DNA from: Schaedlerella arabinosiphila
GTDB lineage: Bacteria > Bacillota > Clostridia > Lachnospirales > Lachnospiraceae
Direction of reading: 5' to 3'
Assembly (NCBI RefSeq): GCF_003885045.1
Contig: NZ_RHJS01000002.1
Location: 2,418,001 to 2,482,000, forward strand
Length of the DNA stretch: 64,000 nucleotides
Below, in pieces: positions 1 to 11,209 of the stretch. The notes under the pieces are model-generated. The model was not told where the DNA came from, did not search any database, and saw only the letters and a program-made list of their open reading frames with translations. The stretch's first letter is position 1. Each line of letters opens with the position of its first letter. Position numbers and translations under genes: made by a program.

Positions 1-1884
<1,884 letters not shown>

Positions 1885-1945
1885 TAGAAAGGATACGGAT
1901 TTTTGTTTATTTTTGGGTACATTTCCGCTATGCGCTTGTATCCTG

Positions 1946-3160
1946 TCAATACAGCTTCGCACTGATATGCTTCGGCCGGAACCCTTTTCTCTCCAGCGCC
2001 TCCAGAATCCGGTGCTTATGCTCCGTCCCGAATGCCTCCATGGTGATGCGCAGTTCCACCGCCGCATTCCGGTTGGTGCTGACAAACTGGTTGTGCTCCA
2101 GCTTGATCACGTTGCCCTGTTCCTCCGCGATGGTGGCGGCCACCCGCACCAGCTCGCCCGGCTTGTCCGGAAGCAGGACGGATACGGAAAAGATCCGGTC
2201 TCTCTGGATCAGCCCGTGCTGTACGATGGAGGACATGGTGATCACGTCCATATTGCCTCCGCTTAAGACACAGACCACTTTTTTCCCCCTGCAGTCCAGC
2301 TGCTTCAATGCGGCCACGGACAAGAGGCCGGAGTTTTCCACCACCATCTTGTGGTTCTCCACCATATCCAGAAATGCCCCGATCAGCTCGTCGTCCTCCA
2401 CCAGGAGCATATCGTCCACATTTTCTTTCACATAGGGGAATACATTCTTTCCCACGGCCTTTACGGCAGTACCGTCGGCGATCGTGTTGGCTGTTTCCAG
2501 TTCCACCACTTCCCCGGCTTCTAACGCCGCGCTCATGCTGGCCGCTTCGATGGGCTCCACACCCACCACCTTGATCTTCGGATTCAGCATTTTGGCCAGC
2601 GTGGACACCCCGCTGATCAGCCCGCCGCCGCCCACCGGGACAAGGATATAGTCTACCGTCGGCAATTCCTGCACAATCTCCATGGCAATGGTGCCCTGTC
2701 CGGTTGCCACGTCCAGGTCGTCGAAGGGGTGAACGAAGGTATACCCTTTTTCCTCGGCCAGTTTTGTAGCATACTCACAGGCATCGTCGTACACATCCCC
2801 GTACAGGATCACTTCCGCGCCGTAGCTCTTGGTCCGGTTCACCTTGATCAGCGGCGTCACCGTCGGCATGACAATCGTAGCCTTACAGCCAAACGCATTG
2901 GCCGCATAGGCCACACCCTGGGCATGGTTTCCGGCGGAGGCGGTGATCAGCCCCCGGCTCCGCTCCTCCTCAGTCAGCGTGCTGATCTTGTAGTAGGCTC
3001 CCCGCAGCTTGTAAGCCCCGGTGTGCTGCATATTTTCCGGCTTTAAGAACACCCGTCCGCCGGTCTGCTCGCTCAGATAATCGCTGTATACCAGCTTGGT
3101 GGAACTGGTGACCCGCTTCACCACTTCCGTGGCGTCTTCAAATTTTTCCAATGTCATCAT
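1946..3160 (-). CDS. ilvA: threonine ammonia-lyase with C-terminal ACT domain
   Basis: PLP enzyme that deaminates L-threonine (and serine) to 2-oxobutyrate and ammonia. It has 404 residues, the length of the short catabolic/biosynthetic form with one ACT domain. The PLP-lysine motif is HTGAYKLRGAYYKI near residue 50, the phosphate-binding glycine loop is VPVGGGGLISG near 175, and the C-terminal part from about residue 325 (FSVSVLLPDKPGELVRVAATIAEE) is an ACT fold for allosteric control. Two start ATGs stand in tandem behind AGAAAGGAG. The gap to the upstream ftsY is only 25 bp, so the two are probably co-transcribed. Whether it works as IlvA or TdcB cannot be told from sequence. Confidence 0.9.
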   Translation of the reverse strand: MMTLEKFEDATEVVKRVTSSTKLVYSDYLSEQTGGRVFLKPENMQHTGAYKLRGAYYKISTLTEEERSRGLITASAGNHAQGVAYAANAFGCKATIVMPTVTPLIKVNRTKSYGAEVILYGDVYDDACEYATKLAEEKGYTFVHPFDDLDVATGQGTIAMEIVQELPTVDYILVPVGGGGLISGVSTLAKMLNPKIKVVGVEPIEAASMSAALEAGEVVELETANTIADGTAVKAVGKNVFPYVKENVDDMLLVEDDELIGAFLDMVENHKMVVENSGLLSVAALKQLDCRGKKVVCVLSGGNMDVITMSSIVQHGLIQRDRIFSVSVLLPDKPGELVRVAATIAEEQGNVIKLEHNQFVSTNRNAAVELRITMEAFGTEHKHRILEALERKGFRPKHISAKLY

Positions 3161-3185
3161 TCTGGCATTCTCCTTTCTTTTCCGC

Positions 3186-4136
3186 TTAATCTTCCGTCTC
3201 TTTCTGCTCCTCCTTGTAGAACAAAGCGTTCACAAATTCATCCGCGTCAAATTTCTGCAGGTCGTCAATGGACTCTCCCACGCCGATATATTTCACCGGA
3301 ATGCCCAGCTCCGCCTGGATTGCCACGGCGATTCCGCCTTTTGCGGTTCCGTCCATCTTGGTCAGGATCACGCCCGTAATGTCCGCCACTTCGTTAAATT
3401 CTTTTGCCTGAGCAAGGGCATTCTGCCCTGTGGTCGCGTCCAGTACCACCAGTGTCTCATGATAGGCTTCCGGGTACTCCCGCTCAATGACCCGGTAGAT
3501 CTTTTTCAGCTCTTCCATCAGGTTCTTCTTATTGTGCAGCCGCCCCGCCGTATCGCACAGCAGGATATCCGCCTTTCTGGCCTTCGCGGCAGCCACCGCG
3601 TCAAATACCACCGAAGCAGGGTCCGCCCCTTCCTGGCCGCCGATCATATCCACCTGGGCGCGGTTCGCCCATTCCTTTAGCTGCTCGCCTGCTGCCGCGC
3701 GGAAGGTATCCGCCGCCGCCAGAACCACCTTTTTGCGCTCCGCCCGGAACTTCCCCGCCAGCTTCCCGATAGTGGTGGTCTTTCCCACGCCGTTGACGCC
3801 GATCACAAACACCACGGACTTCCGGTCCTCAAATTCATAGGCCGTCTCGCCCACGTCCATCTGCTCCTTGATGCTGTCGATCAGAAGCTGCCGGCATTCC
3901 ATCGGTTCCTTGATGTGTCTCTCCCTGACCTTGGCCTTCAGATCTTCTATGATCTCTTCCGTCGTCCGGACTCCCAGGTCGCCCATGATCAGCGTCTCTT
4001 CCAGCTCCTCGTAAAAATCATCGTCGATCTTTGAAAAACCGTGGAAAATGCTGTCCATCCCGGACACGATATTGTCCCTGGTTTTCGTAAGGCCGGACAC
4101 CAGCCGCTTAAAAAAACCCTGTTTCTCTTCTCCCAT
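3186..4136 (-). CDS. ftsY: signal recognition particle receptor FtsY
   Basis: SRP-family GTPase that docks ribosome-nascent-chain/SRP complexes at the membrane. I start it at 4136 (MGEEKQGFFKRL; 316 residues) because GGAGGT sits 7 nt upstream. The frame stays open to 4238, but that extension crosses a structured intergenic repeat and looks non-coding. Motifs: G1 GVNGVGKTT near 113-121, DTFRAAAGEQL near 143, G3 DTAGR near 195, G4 TKMDG near 259. The N domain is short and there is no long acidic A domain, as in other Clostridia. It lies between smc and ilvA in one minus-strand run. Confidence 0.95.
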   Translation of the reverse strand: MGEEKQGFFKRLVSGLTKTRDNIVSGMDSIFHGFSKIDDDFYEELEETLIMGDLGVRTTEEIIEDLKAKVRERHIKEPMECRQLLIDSIKEQMDVGETAYEFEDRKSVVFVIGVNGVGKTTTIGKLAGKFRAERKKVVLAAADTFRAAAGEQLKEWANRAQVDMIGGQEGADPASVVFDAVAAAKARKADILLCDTAGRLHNKKNLMEELKKIYRVIEREYPEAYHETLVVLDATTGQNALAQAKEFNEVADITGVILTKMDGTAKGGIAVAIQAELGIPVKYIGVGESIDDLQKFDADEFVNALFYKEEQKETED

Positions 4137-4159
4137 CGCATATACCTCCATCTTGTAAC

Positions 4160-4226
4160 CAATTTGCACAGCAAATTGATTGCCTGCTTGCCCGCCATCT
4201 GCGAAGCAGATTTTAAATGCGGGCAA
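4160..4226 (-). repeat. structured intergenic element (three stem-loops) in the ftsY leader
   Basis: Three perfect inverted repeats lie between smc and ftsY: CAATTTGC (4160-4167) with GCAAATTG (4171-4178); an outer TTGCCCGC (4188-4195) with GCGGGCAA (4219-4226); and inside it ATCTGC-GAA-GCAGAT (4197-4211). It looks like a REP-type repeat or folded 5' leader. It is not a simple terminator because no T-run follows. Only one copy is visible here. Confidence 0.55.
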
Positions 4227-4295
4227 TACCCGTATCATTTTTTAATCTGATTCTTCCTAAATATAATATCCGGCTTTTAGCCGCTTAAAACAATG

Positions 4296-7200
4296 CTATT
4301 TATCCAATTCATCCTCCAGAAGATCCACCGACACCAGCGTGGACACGCCCTTTTCCTGCATGGTGATCCCATACAGGCGGTCCGCCGCCGTCATAGTCCC
4401 TCTTCGGTGGGTGATCACGATAAACTGGGTATTCTCCGTCAGCTTGTGGAGATACTGGGCAAACCGCCCCACGTTGCTGTCGTCCAGAGCCGCCTCAATC
4501 TCGTCCAGCAGGCAAAAAGGCGACGGCTTCAAGTTCTGGATCGCGAACAGCAGGGAGATGGCTGTCAGCGCCTTTTCCCCACCGGAGAGCTGCATCATAT
4601 TCTGCAGCTTCTTTCCCGGCGGCTGGGCGATGATCCGAATGCCTGCCTCCAGGATATCCTCATCCTCCATCAGCTCCAGGGTGCCCTTTCCTCCGCCGAA
4701 CAACTGCTTAAATACCTGGTCAAATTCCGTGGAGATCAGCGCGAACTGCTCCTGGAACTGCTTTCGCATGGCAATGTCCAGCTCTTCGATGATCTTGATC
4801 AGCGTTTCCTCCGCCTCTGCCAGATCGTCGTGCTGGCCTTTGAGAAATTCATAGCGCTCCGAAACCTCTTTAAATTCTTCAATTGCGTTGACATTGACGT
4901 TGCCCAGCTTCTTGATCTCGGCTTTCAGGTTCTGAATCTGCCGCTTCATATATCCCAGGTCTGTCAGGTTCGGGTTGCGCAGCTCCCTGGCCCGGCGCAG
5001 CGTCAGCTCGTATTCCTCCCACATGTAATTGATGTGTTTCTCCGCAGCCTCGTCATAGGATTCCTTCCGGCTGTTCAGACGGAAGCACTCCTTGTCCAGC
5101 TCGGACATATGCTTTGACAAGTCCTCCCGTTTTCCCAAAAAGGTCTTGTGCTTCTGATTCAGCTCGTCCCGCTTTGCCACCTGGCTTTTGATCTCCGCCT
5201 GGATCTCGGCAAACAGTTCCCCGGAATTTTCGATGGTCTCGGTCAGCTCCCGGATCTTCTCTTCCTTCTCCTGGATTTCCCCGGACGCGTTTCCCTTGCT
5301 GATGTCTACCTCTTTTAACTCTTCCTCGAATTTTGCCGTTTCCTCTTCAATTCTGCTGATATTCTCCAGGATAAATACATTCTGCTGCTCCAGGCTTGCG
5401 TAGGAGAGATGCACTTCCTCGGATTTTTTAAGCTGTACGCCCTCCTGCTCCTTGTCCGCCTCCAGTGTCCTCTGAAGCCGTTCGATCTTCTCATTCAGTT
5501 CCTGCTCCAGGTTTTTAGACGTCTCCAGCTCCAACTGGATGGATTCCTCATTGTCCCGGATCTCCCCAAGACGCGCTTCCAGAGTCTCCTGCTCCGCCTG
5601 ATACGTCCTGCGGCGCTCTGAAAGCTCCTTTCGCTTGCCCTGAACCTGCTCCATATTCATCTTGACCGTATTTTCCGCAATGGACGCCTTGCTGAGCCGG
5701 TGCTGGATCCGGTCGATCTCGTTGTAGCAGGCGCCCCGGTTCTGCTTGATCTCGTTGACCTCCCGCTCCATCTGGTCCATATCCCGCTTGAGCATGGCGA
5801 CCGTCTCTTCAAACTCCTGGATCTCCCGCCGCCGGCTTAACAGGTTGCTGGAATTTTTGAACGCCCCTCCGGTCATGGCCCCGCCGGGATTGATCAGATC
5901 TCCTTCCAGCGTCACGAGACGTAAGGACTGGCGGTACTTTCTGGCGATGGCGATCCCGGTGTCGATGTGGTCCACCACGATGGTCCTGCCCAGAAGCTGG
6001 TCTGCCAGACCCTGAAAACGCTTCTCCACATGGACCAGCGTATTTGCCAGGCCGATTACCCCCTTCTCCTGCAGCGCCTTCTCATCCCGGATGCCGGCAT
6101 TCCCATGCATGCTGGTGAGGGGAAGAAATGTGGCGCGGCCGAATTTATTGCTCTTTAGAAACTGGATCATCCTCTTGGCCGTTTCCTCCGTATCCGTCAC
6201 CACGTTCTGGATACTGCCGCCTAAGGCGGTCTCAATGGCAATCTCATATTCCTTTTCCGCCTGGATGATATCCGCCACAACCCCAAGGAGCCCCGGCTCT
6301 TTGTCCCGGTTTGCCATCACCTTGCGGATGCTGTTCCCATAGCCGTCGTAGCGCTCGGTAATATTTTTCAGAGATTCCAGCCGGGAAGATTCCCTGTGGT
6401 AGGCGGTCTGGCCGAGACGCAGCTTTTCCTGCTTCTCGTTGAGCTCTGTCTGATACGTCTCGATCTTCTGCTCCGTATCCTGGATCTGCCCGGAAAATTC
6501 CGCGATCTCCTTCCTGACCCCTGCAAGCTCCGCTTCATAGGCGGCCATGACCTGCTGCTGTTTTTCGCCCTCTCCCAGCGTCTCCAAAAGGAGCCTGTCC
6601 AGCTCTGCCTTGCGGACCCGGATCTGTTCCTGGGTGGTATCGTAATGCTGAATCTTGGCCCGGGTAGAGGCACGGTTGTCCAGAAGCTCCATGATCTCCT
6701 GCTTGCTGGACTCCACCTCCGCCGTCTGTCCGGCAATCCGGCTCTGCACCGCAACCAGGGCTTCCTTCGCCTCCTGATCCTGTCTGGCCACCTCCAGCAG
6801 CCTGCCCCGGACTTCCTCCTGTTCCCTGGAGAGTTCCTTCATCTGGCCCTGCCTGGCCTCAATCTCGATGCGGATGGTATGGAGACGGTTGTCATAGTGC
6901 TCGTCGTTCATCCGAACCGTGTTGATCTGCTCCTTTAAGACATTGATCTGGCCTTCCAGCTGCTGCTTTAACAGGGTGGTCTCGTTGAGCTGGCTTTTGG
7001 CCTTCTCAATCGAAAAATCAATGGCGTCCACCTCTTCCTCAATGGCGTCATACTCGGCCTTCATCTCTTCATAGCGGGTTTTCGCCTCACCCAGCTCGTC
7101 CTCCGCGATCTGAAGCTGCCCTTCGATCTCCTGGGTCTGTTCCTTGATCCGCTCTGTCTCCAGCAGAAACATGTTGATGTCAAAGGTCTTTAATTCTTCC

Positions 7201-7856
7201 TTTTTTTTCAAATATTCCCTGGCCACCTCGGACTGCCTGGACAGCGGCCCGATCTGTTTTTCCAGCTCGGACAGGATGTCGCTGACACGAAGCAGGTTCT
7301 GCCGCTCCTCCTCCAGCTTCTTTAAGGACAGGTTCTTGCGCCGTTTGAATTTTACGATCCCCGCCGCCTCGTCGAAGAGCTCCCTTCTCTCCTCCGGCTT
7401 GCCGCTCAAGATCCGGTCGATCTGCCCCTGCCCGATGATGGAATAGCCTTCCTTGCCGATTCCGGTATCATAGAACATCTCGTTGATATCCTTGAGGCGG
7501 CATGACGTTCCGTTGAGCAGATATTCACTTTCACCGGAACGGTATAATTTTCTCGTCACGGTGACTTCCTCGTATTCCACCGGAAGCCGGTGGTCCGCAT
7601 TGTTCAGCGTGATCGCCACAGACGCATAGCTGAGGGCCCGCCTGTTTTCCGTCCCCGAAAAGATCACGTCCTGCATGGTGCCGCCCCGAAGCTGCTTCAC
7701 ACGCTGCTCCCCCAGCACCCATCTGACGGCGTCCGCCACATTACTTTTCCCGCTTCCGTTAGGCCCCACGATCCCCGTGATCCCCTCGTGGAAATCAAAC
7801 CGGATCCGATTTGCAAAAGATTTGAATCCTTGTACCTCAATGCTTTTTAAATACAT
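4296..7856 (-). CDS. smc: chromosome segregation protein SMC
   Basis: Forms the ATPase dimer of the condensin-like SMC-ScpAB complex that organises and segregates the chromosome. From 7856 (MYLKSIEVQGFKSFAN) it is 1,186 residues, the usual length. Walker A is GPNGSGKS near residue 32. Long coiled coils flank a hinge at about 500-680 (GLLGVVADIIQ ... GGAMTGGAFKNSSNLLSRRREI). The C-terminal head has LSGGEKALTA and Walker B CLLDEIEAALDD. An in-frame TTG at 7874 overlaps the rnc stop and could be used instead, but the family almost always begins at MYLKS and GGGGTGG precedes that ATG. It sits in the conserved rnc-smc-ftsY order. Confidence 0.97.
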   Translation of the reverse strand: MYLKSIEVQGFKSFANRIRFDFHEGITGIVGPNGSGKSNVADAVRWVLGEQRVKQLRGGTMQDVIFSGTENRRALSYASVAITLNNADHRLPVEYEEVTVTRKLYRSGESEYLLNGTSCRLKDINEMFYDTGIGKEGYSIIGQGQIDRILSGKPEERRELFDEAAGIVKFKRRKNLSLKKLEEERQNLLRVSDILSELEKQIGPLSRQSEVAREYLKKKEELKTFDINMFLLETERIKEQTQEIEGQLQIAEDELGEAKTRYEEMKAEYDAIEEEVDAIDFSIEKAKSQLNETTLLKQQLEGQINVLKEQINTVRMNDEHYDNRLHTIRIEIEARQGQMKELSREQEEVRGRLLEVARQDQEAKEALVAVQSRIAGQTAEVESSKQEIMELLDNRASTRAKIQHYDTTQEQIRVRKAELDRLLLETLGEGEKQQQVMAAYEAELAGVRKEIAEFSGQIQDTEQKIETYQTELNEKQEKLRLGQTAYHRESSRLESLKNITERYDGYGNSIRKVMANRDKEPGLLGVVADIIQAEKEYEIAIETALGGSIQNVVTDTEETAKRMIQFLKSNKFGRATFLPLTSMHGNAGIRDEKALQEKGVIGLANTLVHVEKRFQGLADQLLGRTIVVDHIDTGIAIARKYRQSLRLVTLEGDLINPGGAMTGGAFKNSSNLLSRRREIQEFEETVAMLKRDMDQMEREVNEIKQNRGACYNEIDRIQHRLSKASIAENTVKMNMEQVQGKRKELSERRRTYQAEQETLEARLGEIRDNEESIQLELETSKNLEQELNEKIERLQRTLEADKEQEGVQLKKSEEVHLSYASLEQQNVFILENISRIEEETAKFEEELKEVDISKGNASGEIQEKEEKIRELTETIENSGELFAEIQAEIKSQVAKRDELNQKHKTFLGKREDLSKHMSELDKECFRLNSRKESYDEAAEKHINYMWEEYELTLRRARELRNPNLTDLGYMKRQIQNLKAEIKKLGNVNVNAIEEFKEVSERYEFLKGQHDDLAEAEETLIKIIEELDIAMRKQFQEQFALISTEFDQVFKQLFGGGKGTLELMEDEDILEAGIRIIAQPPGKKLQNMMQLSGGEKALTAISLLFAIQNLKPSPFCLLDEIEAALDDSNVGRFAQYLHKLTENTQFIVITHRRGTMTAADRLYGITMQEKGVSTLVSVDLLEDELDK

Positions 7857-7870
7857 GTTCCACCCCTGCT

Positions 7871-8596
7871 TCAATTGTCACCGGTCTGCCCGGCAAATTG
7901 GCTGTCTCCCCGTCCGTCCTTCAGCTTTAATATAGCCTGGTAAGCCGCCTCCTGCTCCGCGGCTTTTTTCGTGCGTCCCTTTCCCGCGCCGCAGCAGGTT
8001 TCCCCAATGCGTACTTCCACCCGGAATGCTTTGTTGTGGTCGGGCCCTTCTTCTCCCACCAGGCGGTAGGTGATGCTTTCTCCCATATCCGCCTGGACGA
8101 TCTCCTGCAAAATGGTCTTGCTATCAAAAAAGAGCTTTTTGTGTTCTAAATCCGACAGGATAAATCTGTGGATAAACTCTTTCGCATTAGTAAAACCACC
8201 GTCCAGATAGATCGCCCCGATCAATGCCTCCATGGAATCCGACGTGATGGAATCCCTTCCTCTCCCGCCGGTAGCCTCCTCGCCTTTTCCCAGGAGCAGG
8301 TATTCTCCCAGCTGAAGATCACGGGCGCAGAACGCCAGCGACGGCTCGCACACCATGCTTGCCCTGGTCTTCGTCAGTTCCCCTTCGGATATCTTGGGAT
8401 TCTCCAGAAACAGGAACTCACTGGATACCAGCTCCAGCACCGCATCCCCAAGAAACTCCAGCCGTTCGTTGCACTGGAACTTCGGCAGATGCTTTTCATT
8501 GGTGTAGGAACTGTGCATCATGGCCCTGCGCAGCAGAGAGAAATCCCGAAATTCATAGCCGATCTTTTTTTCCAGTTCTTTTAATTTGTCCTTCAT
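7871..8596 (-). CDS. rnc: ribonuclease III
   Basis: Double-strand-specific endoribonuclease that processes rRNA precursors and structured mRNAs. From 8596 (MKDKLKELEKKIGYEF) it has 241 residues. The signature ERLEFLGDAVLEL is near residues 44-56 with the metal-binding Glu and Asp, and a second acidic cluster with ALIGAIYLDGG lies near 115. The C-terminal double-stranded-RNA-binding domain ends in GAGKGRTKKAAEQEAAYQAI. AAAGGGA precedes the chosen ATG. A further in-frame TTG at 8632 lies inside the acpP terminator and is unlikely. The stop overlaps a possible TTG start of smc. Confidence 0.96.
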   Translation of the reverse strand: MKDKLKELEKKIGYEFRDFSLLRRAMMHSSYTNEKHLPKFQCNERLEFLGDAVLELVSSEFLFLENPKISEGELTKTRASMVCEPSLAFCARDLQLGEYLLLGKGEEATGGRGRDSITSDSMEALIGAIYLDGGFTNAKEFIHRFILSDLEHKKLFFDSKTILQEIVQADMGESITYRLVGEEGPDHNKAFRVEVRIGETCCGAGKGRTKKAAEQEAAYQAILKLKDGRGDSQFAGQTGDN

Positions 8597-8618
8597 CCGT
8601 TCCCTTTCTCTGAACAAC

Positions 8619-8643
8619 GAAAAAGCCCGCAAAGGGCTTTCTC
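8619..8643 (-). terminator. intrinsic terminator after acpP
   Basis: A stem of AAAGCCC (8622-8628) and GGGCTTT (8634-8640) with a 5-nt loop. Read on the minus strand it is followed by TTTTTCG. It lies 13 bp past the acpP stop and before the rnc start, so rnc-smc-ftsY probably depends on read-through or an internal promoter. Confidence 0.7.
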
Positions 8644-8655
8644 ACGCTTCGATGA

Positions 8656-8886
8656 CTACTCCACAACCTTTTTGATCTGATCAACCGCATCCTGCACTGT
8701 TACAATCTTGTCGGCATCTTCGTTGTCGATCTCGATGTCAAATGCCTCTTCAAGCTCTGTGATGATCTGAAGGATATCCAGCGAATCGGCTGACAGGTCC
8801 TCCACAAACTTTGTCTCCGGCTGTACATCGTCCTTCGTAACATTCATAACATCTGCAATAATTTCCTGCAATTTTTCAAATTCCAT
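8656..8886 (-). CDS. acpP: acyl carrier protein
   Basis: Carries growing fatty-acyl chains on a 4'-phosphopantetheine arm. The acidic 76-residue protein has the attachment motif ADSLDILQII, with the modified serine at residue 35. I start at 8886 (MEFEKLQEII). The ATG two codons upstream (8892) is equally near to AAAGGAAAAGG, so the choice is open. It follows plsX, which makes acyl-phosphate from acyl-ACP, and is followed by its own terminator. Confidence 0.96.
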   Translation of the reverse strand: MEFEKLQEIIADVMNVTKDDVQPETKFVEDLSADSLDILQIITELEEAFDIEIDNEDADKIVTVQDAVDQIKKVVE

Positions 8887-8974
8887 AATCATCCTTTTCC
8901 TTTCTTATCTTTTCCATATCCAGATCTCCTTTGTCTGCCCGGTGCAGCCGCGCTTTCTCTGCAGACTGCCGCTG

Positions 8975-9988
8975 TTACTCGCCGGCTGCCTGGATGGCCT
9001 CCTGGATCTTACCGCTGATCTGCTGTTCCCGGAAGGTCACGCACTGAATAATGGATGTGCATACTTCTGTGGAAGTCGAATTGCCATGGGTCTTCACTAC
9101 CAGGCCCTTCAGCCCCAGAAGCGGCGCCCCGCCGTACTCGCTGGCATCAAAGTCCTTCAAAGTGGCCTTCAATGCCGGCTTTACAAGGAGTGCCCCCACT
9201 TTCGAACGCAGGGAGGTCATCATACCGTCCTTGACCTTGCGGATCAATGTGCCGCCCACGCCTTCGTACAGCTTCAGGATCACATTTCCCACAAATGCCT
9301 CGCATACTACGACATCCACTGCGCCGGAGGGTATATCTCTTGCCTCCACGCTTCCTACAAAATTGATATTTCTGCATGCCTTGAGGAGCGGAAAAGTCTC
9401 TTTGACCAGTGCGTTTCCTTTTTCTTCCTCCGCGCCGATGTTCACGATCCCTACCTTCGGATTCTTCCTGCCGACGATATGCTCCATATAGATCGAACCC
9501 ATCTGCGCAAACTGAACCAGATGGGAGGGTCTTGCGTCCACATTGGCTCCGCAGTCGATCAGCAGCGCAGCGCCCTTTGCCGTGGGAATCAGAGGCGCAA
9601 GCGGAGCACGCTCCACTCCCTTGATCTTCCCCACCAGAATCTGGCCTCCCGCCAGCACCGCGCCGGAATTGCCTGCAGACACAAAGGCGTCTGCCTCCCC
9701 CCGCTTCACCAGCTTCAAAGCCACTACGATCGAGGAGTCCTTCTTGCTGCGGATCGCTGCCACCGGCGGCTCCGCGGTCTCGATCACTTCGGACGCATTT
9801 ACGATCTCAATCTGCTCCCTGGGGTATGTGTATGCGGATAATCCCTGCCGCAGAACCTCTTCCCGGCCTGTCAGCAGAACCTTGATATCCTTCCGCTTCT
9901 GCACGGCTTCTACCGCGCCTTTGATCATCTCCCCCGGCGCGTTGTCGCCGCCCATGGCATCCAGGGCAACCCTTGTCATCTCGGACAT
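8975..9988 (-). CDS. plsX: phosphate acyltransferase PlsX
   Basis: Converts acyl-ACP to acyl-phosphate, the first step of the PlsX/PlsY route to phosphatidic acid; a peripheral membrane enzyme. From 9988 (MSEMTRVALDAMGGDNAP) it has 337 residues, a normal length. The N-terminal DAMGGDNAP and the middle GNSGAVLAGGQILVGKIKGV are family signatures. AAGGAGG lies 7 nt before this ATG; an ATG two codons earlier is too close to the ribosome site, and the longer frame to 10039 lacks one. The usual upstream rpmF/yceD genes are absent; an ABC transporter stands there instead. Confidence 0.95.
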   Translation of the reverse strand: MSEMTRVALDAMGGDNAPGEMIKGAVEAVQKRKDIKVLLTGREEVLRQGLSAYTYPREQIEIVNASEVIETAEPPVAAIRSKKDSSIVVALKLVKRGEADAFVSAGNSGAVLAGGQILVGKIKGVERAPLAPLIPTAKGAALLIDCGANVDARPSHLVQFAQMGSIYMEHIVGRKNPKVGIVNIGAEEEKGNALVKETFPLLKACRNINFVGSVEARDIPSGAVDVVVCEAFVGNVILKLYEGVGGTLIRKVKDGMMTSLRSKVGALLVKPALKATLKDFDASEYGGAPLLGLKGLVVKTHGNSTSTEVCTSIIQCVTFREQQISGKIQEAIQAAGE

Positions 9989-10042
9989 ATCCATCCCTCC
10001 TTGCATTGCTGTTATACATTCTACTAAACATCCATCCAAAAA

Positions 10043-11209
10043 TCAAGAAGAAAAGTGGCCCCTCTTCCATTTTGATATCGCCAGGGTCAGGCACACCAGC
10101 GCCGCGACAAACGCCAACTGCATCCCCAGCCCCTGGAGCACGGCCTGTTTTGCTTCCCCTGTCACATTTCCAAATTCCACGATGTAATCATTGACCACCT
10201 CATACCAGTACACCGGCAGAAACTGGGACACCGTCTTTACACTCCGGTTCAGCAGTTCCAGAGGCACATATACCCCGCACAGAAAGCACATCCCCATGGA
10301 CAGGACGGTAACGATTCCGTTCAGCACATTGGCCGAATTTTTCCCGTGCACGAACATGCCCACCAGATAGGAAATGGTCAGAGCGACCAGCATCATCAGC
10401 AGGGTATTCAGAAAGAAATATCCCACTCCGCCGCGTTCTGAAAGGATCTCCCGGTACCAGAAAAACGCCCCTGCAATACTCAGCGCCCACAGGCAGATCC
10501 CAAACGTGGCAGCCGCTAAAAGCCCTTCCATGTTCTGTCTCCGCCCGGAAACGGCACAGGCGCACATCCGTTTGGGCAGATCCCCTTTGTGGAAGGCGGA
10601 GATCACATACCCCATCCCATAGCAGACCACCGACAAAAACAGGTAGGGGATATATCGGAAATAATACCCGTAAGTGGACGTCTCCCCCGATGCCCTGCCG
10701 TTATCCAGGACCTCCACTTCGGCCGGCTTTAGCTGTTTCAGAGACTCTGCTGTCTCTTCCTGGGTAAATCCGGCGGCATGGCAGACCCTGGCATCATTCA
10801 GGTAGCTGCTGATCTGCTGATCCACGTAGAACGCGGTATAGGAACCGGGCACCTGGGTGACGGAAAGTGATTCTTCTCCCACAATACAATTTTCAAAAAA
10901 ATCCTCCGGAATCCATACGATATATTCCACGTCCCGGTAAAACAGCGCTTCCTGCAGACGGGCTTTGTCCTGTTTCATCACAGTCACCTCATGGAACTGC
11001 TCCAGGTATGCTTTGAGGCCCTGCGCCAGGCTGCCTTTGTCCTCGTCAATGAAGGCGATTCTCACGCTTCGGGCCTGGTAGCCTCCTGCTGCGTCCCCGC
11101 CTGCAAGCTTCTGGAACAGCATGGTGAACCCTACAAAAATCACAATATAGAGGAATACCATCCCCAAATTCCGTTTCATGATCTTCATATATCCTTTATA
11201 TACTGTCAT
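10043..11209 (-). CDS. ABC-2 type transporter permease
   Basis: Membrane subunit of an exporter. The 388 residues have the ABC-2 plan: one N-terminal membrane helix (LGMVFLYIVIFVGFTMLF), a large extracytoplasmic region of about 150 residues, then five or six helices in the second half (IPYLFLSVVCYGMGYVISAF, YFFLNTLLMMLVALTISYLVG, GMQLAFVAALVCLTLAI). It overlaps the upstream permease gene by 14 bp, so translation is coupled. With its partner and the ATPase it resembles the linearmycin-type (LnrLMN) exporters, which are also next to a NarL-type two-component system. The substrate cannot be read from sequence; a membrane-active compound is plausible. Confidence 0.85.
   Translation of the reverse strand: MTVYKGYMKIMKRNLGMVFLYIVIFVGFTMLFQKLAGGDAAGGYQARSVRIAFIDEDKGSLAQGLKAYLEQFHEVTVMKQDKARLQEALFYRDVEYIVWIPEDFFENCIVGEESLSVTQVPGSYTAFYVDQQISSYLNDARVCHAAGFTQEETAESLKQLKPAEVEVLDNGRASGETSTYGYYFRYIPYLFLSVVCYGMGYVISAFHKGDLPKRMCACAVSGRRQNMEGLLAAATFGICLWALSIAGAFFWYREILSERGGVGYFFLNTLLMMLVALTISYLVGMFVHGKNSANVLNGIVTVLSMGMCFLCGVYVPLELLNRSVKTVSQFLPVYWYEVVNDYIVEFGNVTGEAKQAVLQGLGMQLAFVAALVCLTLAISKWKRGHFSS

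Noticed and set aside
4137..4238. N-terminal extension of FtsY from 4238
   Set aside because: It crosses a triple stem-loop repeat, and a textbook ribosome site stands before the internal ATG at 4136.
4293..5117. 274-codon plus-strand frame
   Set aside because: Antisense shadow of the smc 3' end; the product is a low-complexity Leu/Gln/His mix with no family signature.
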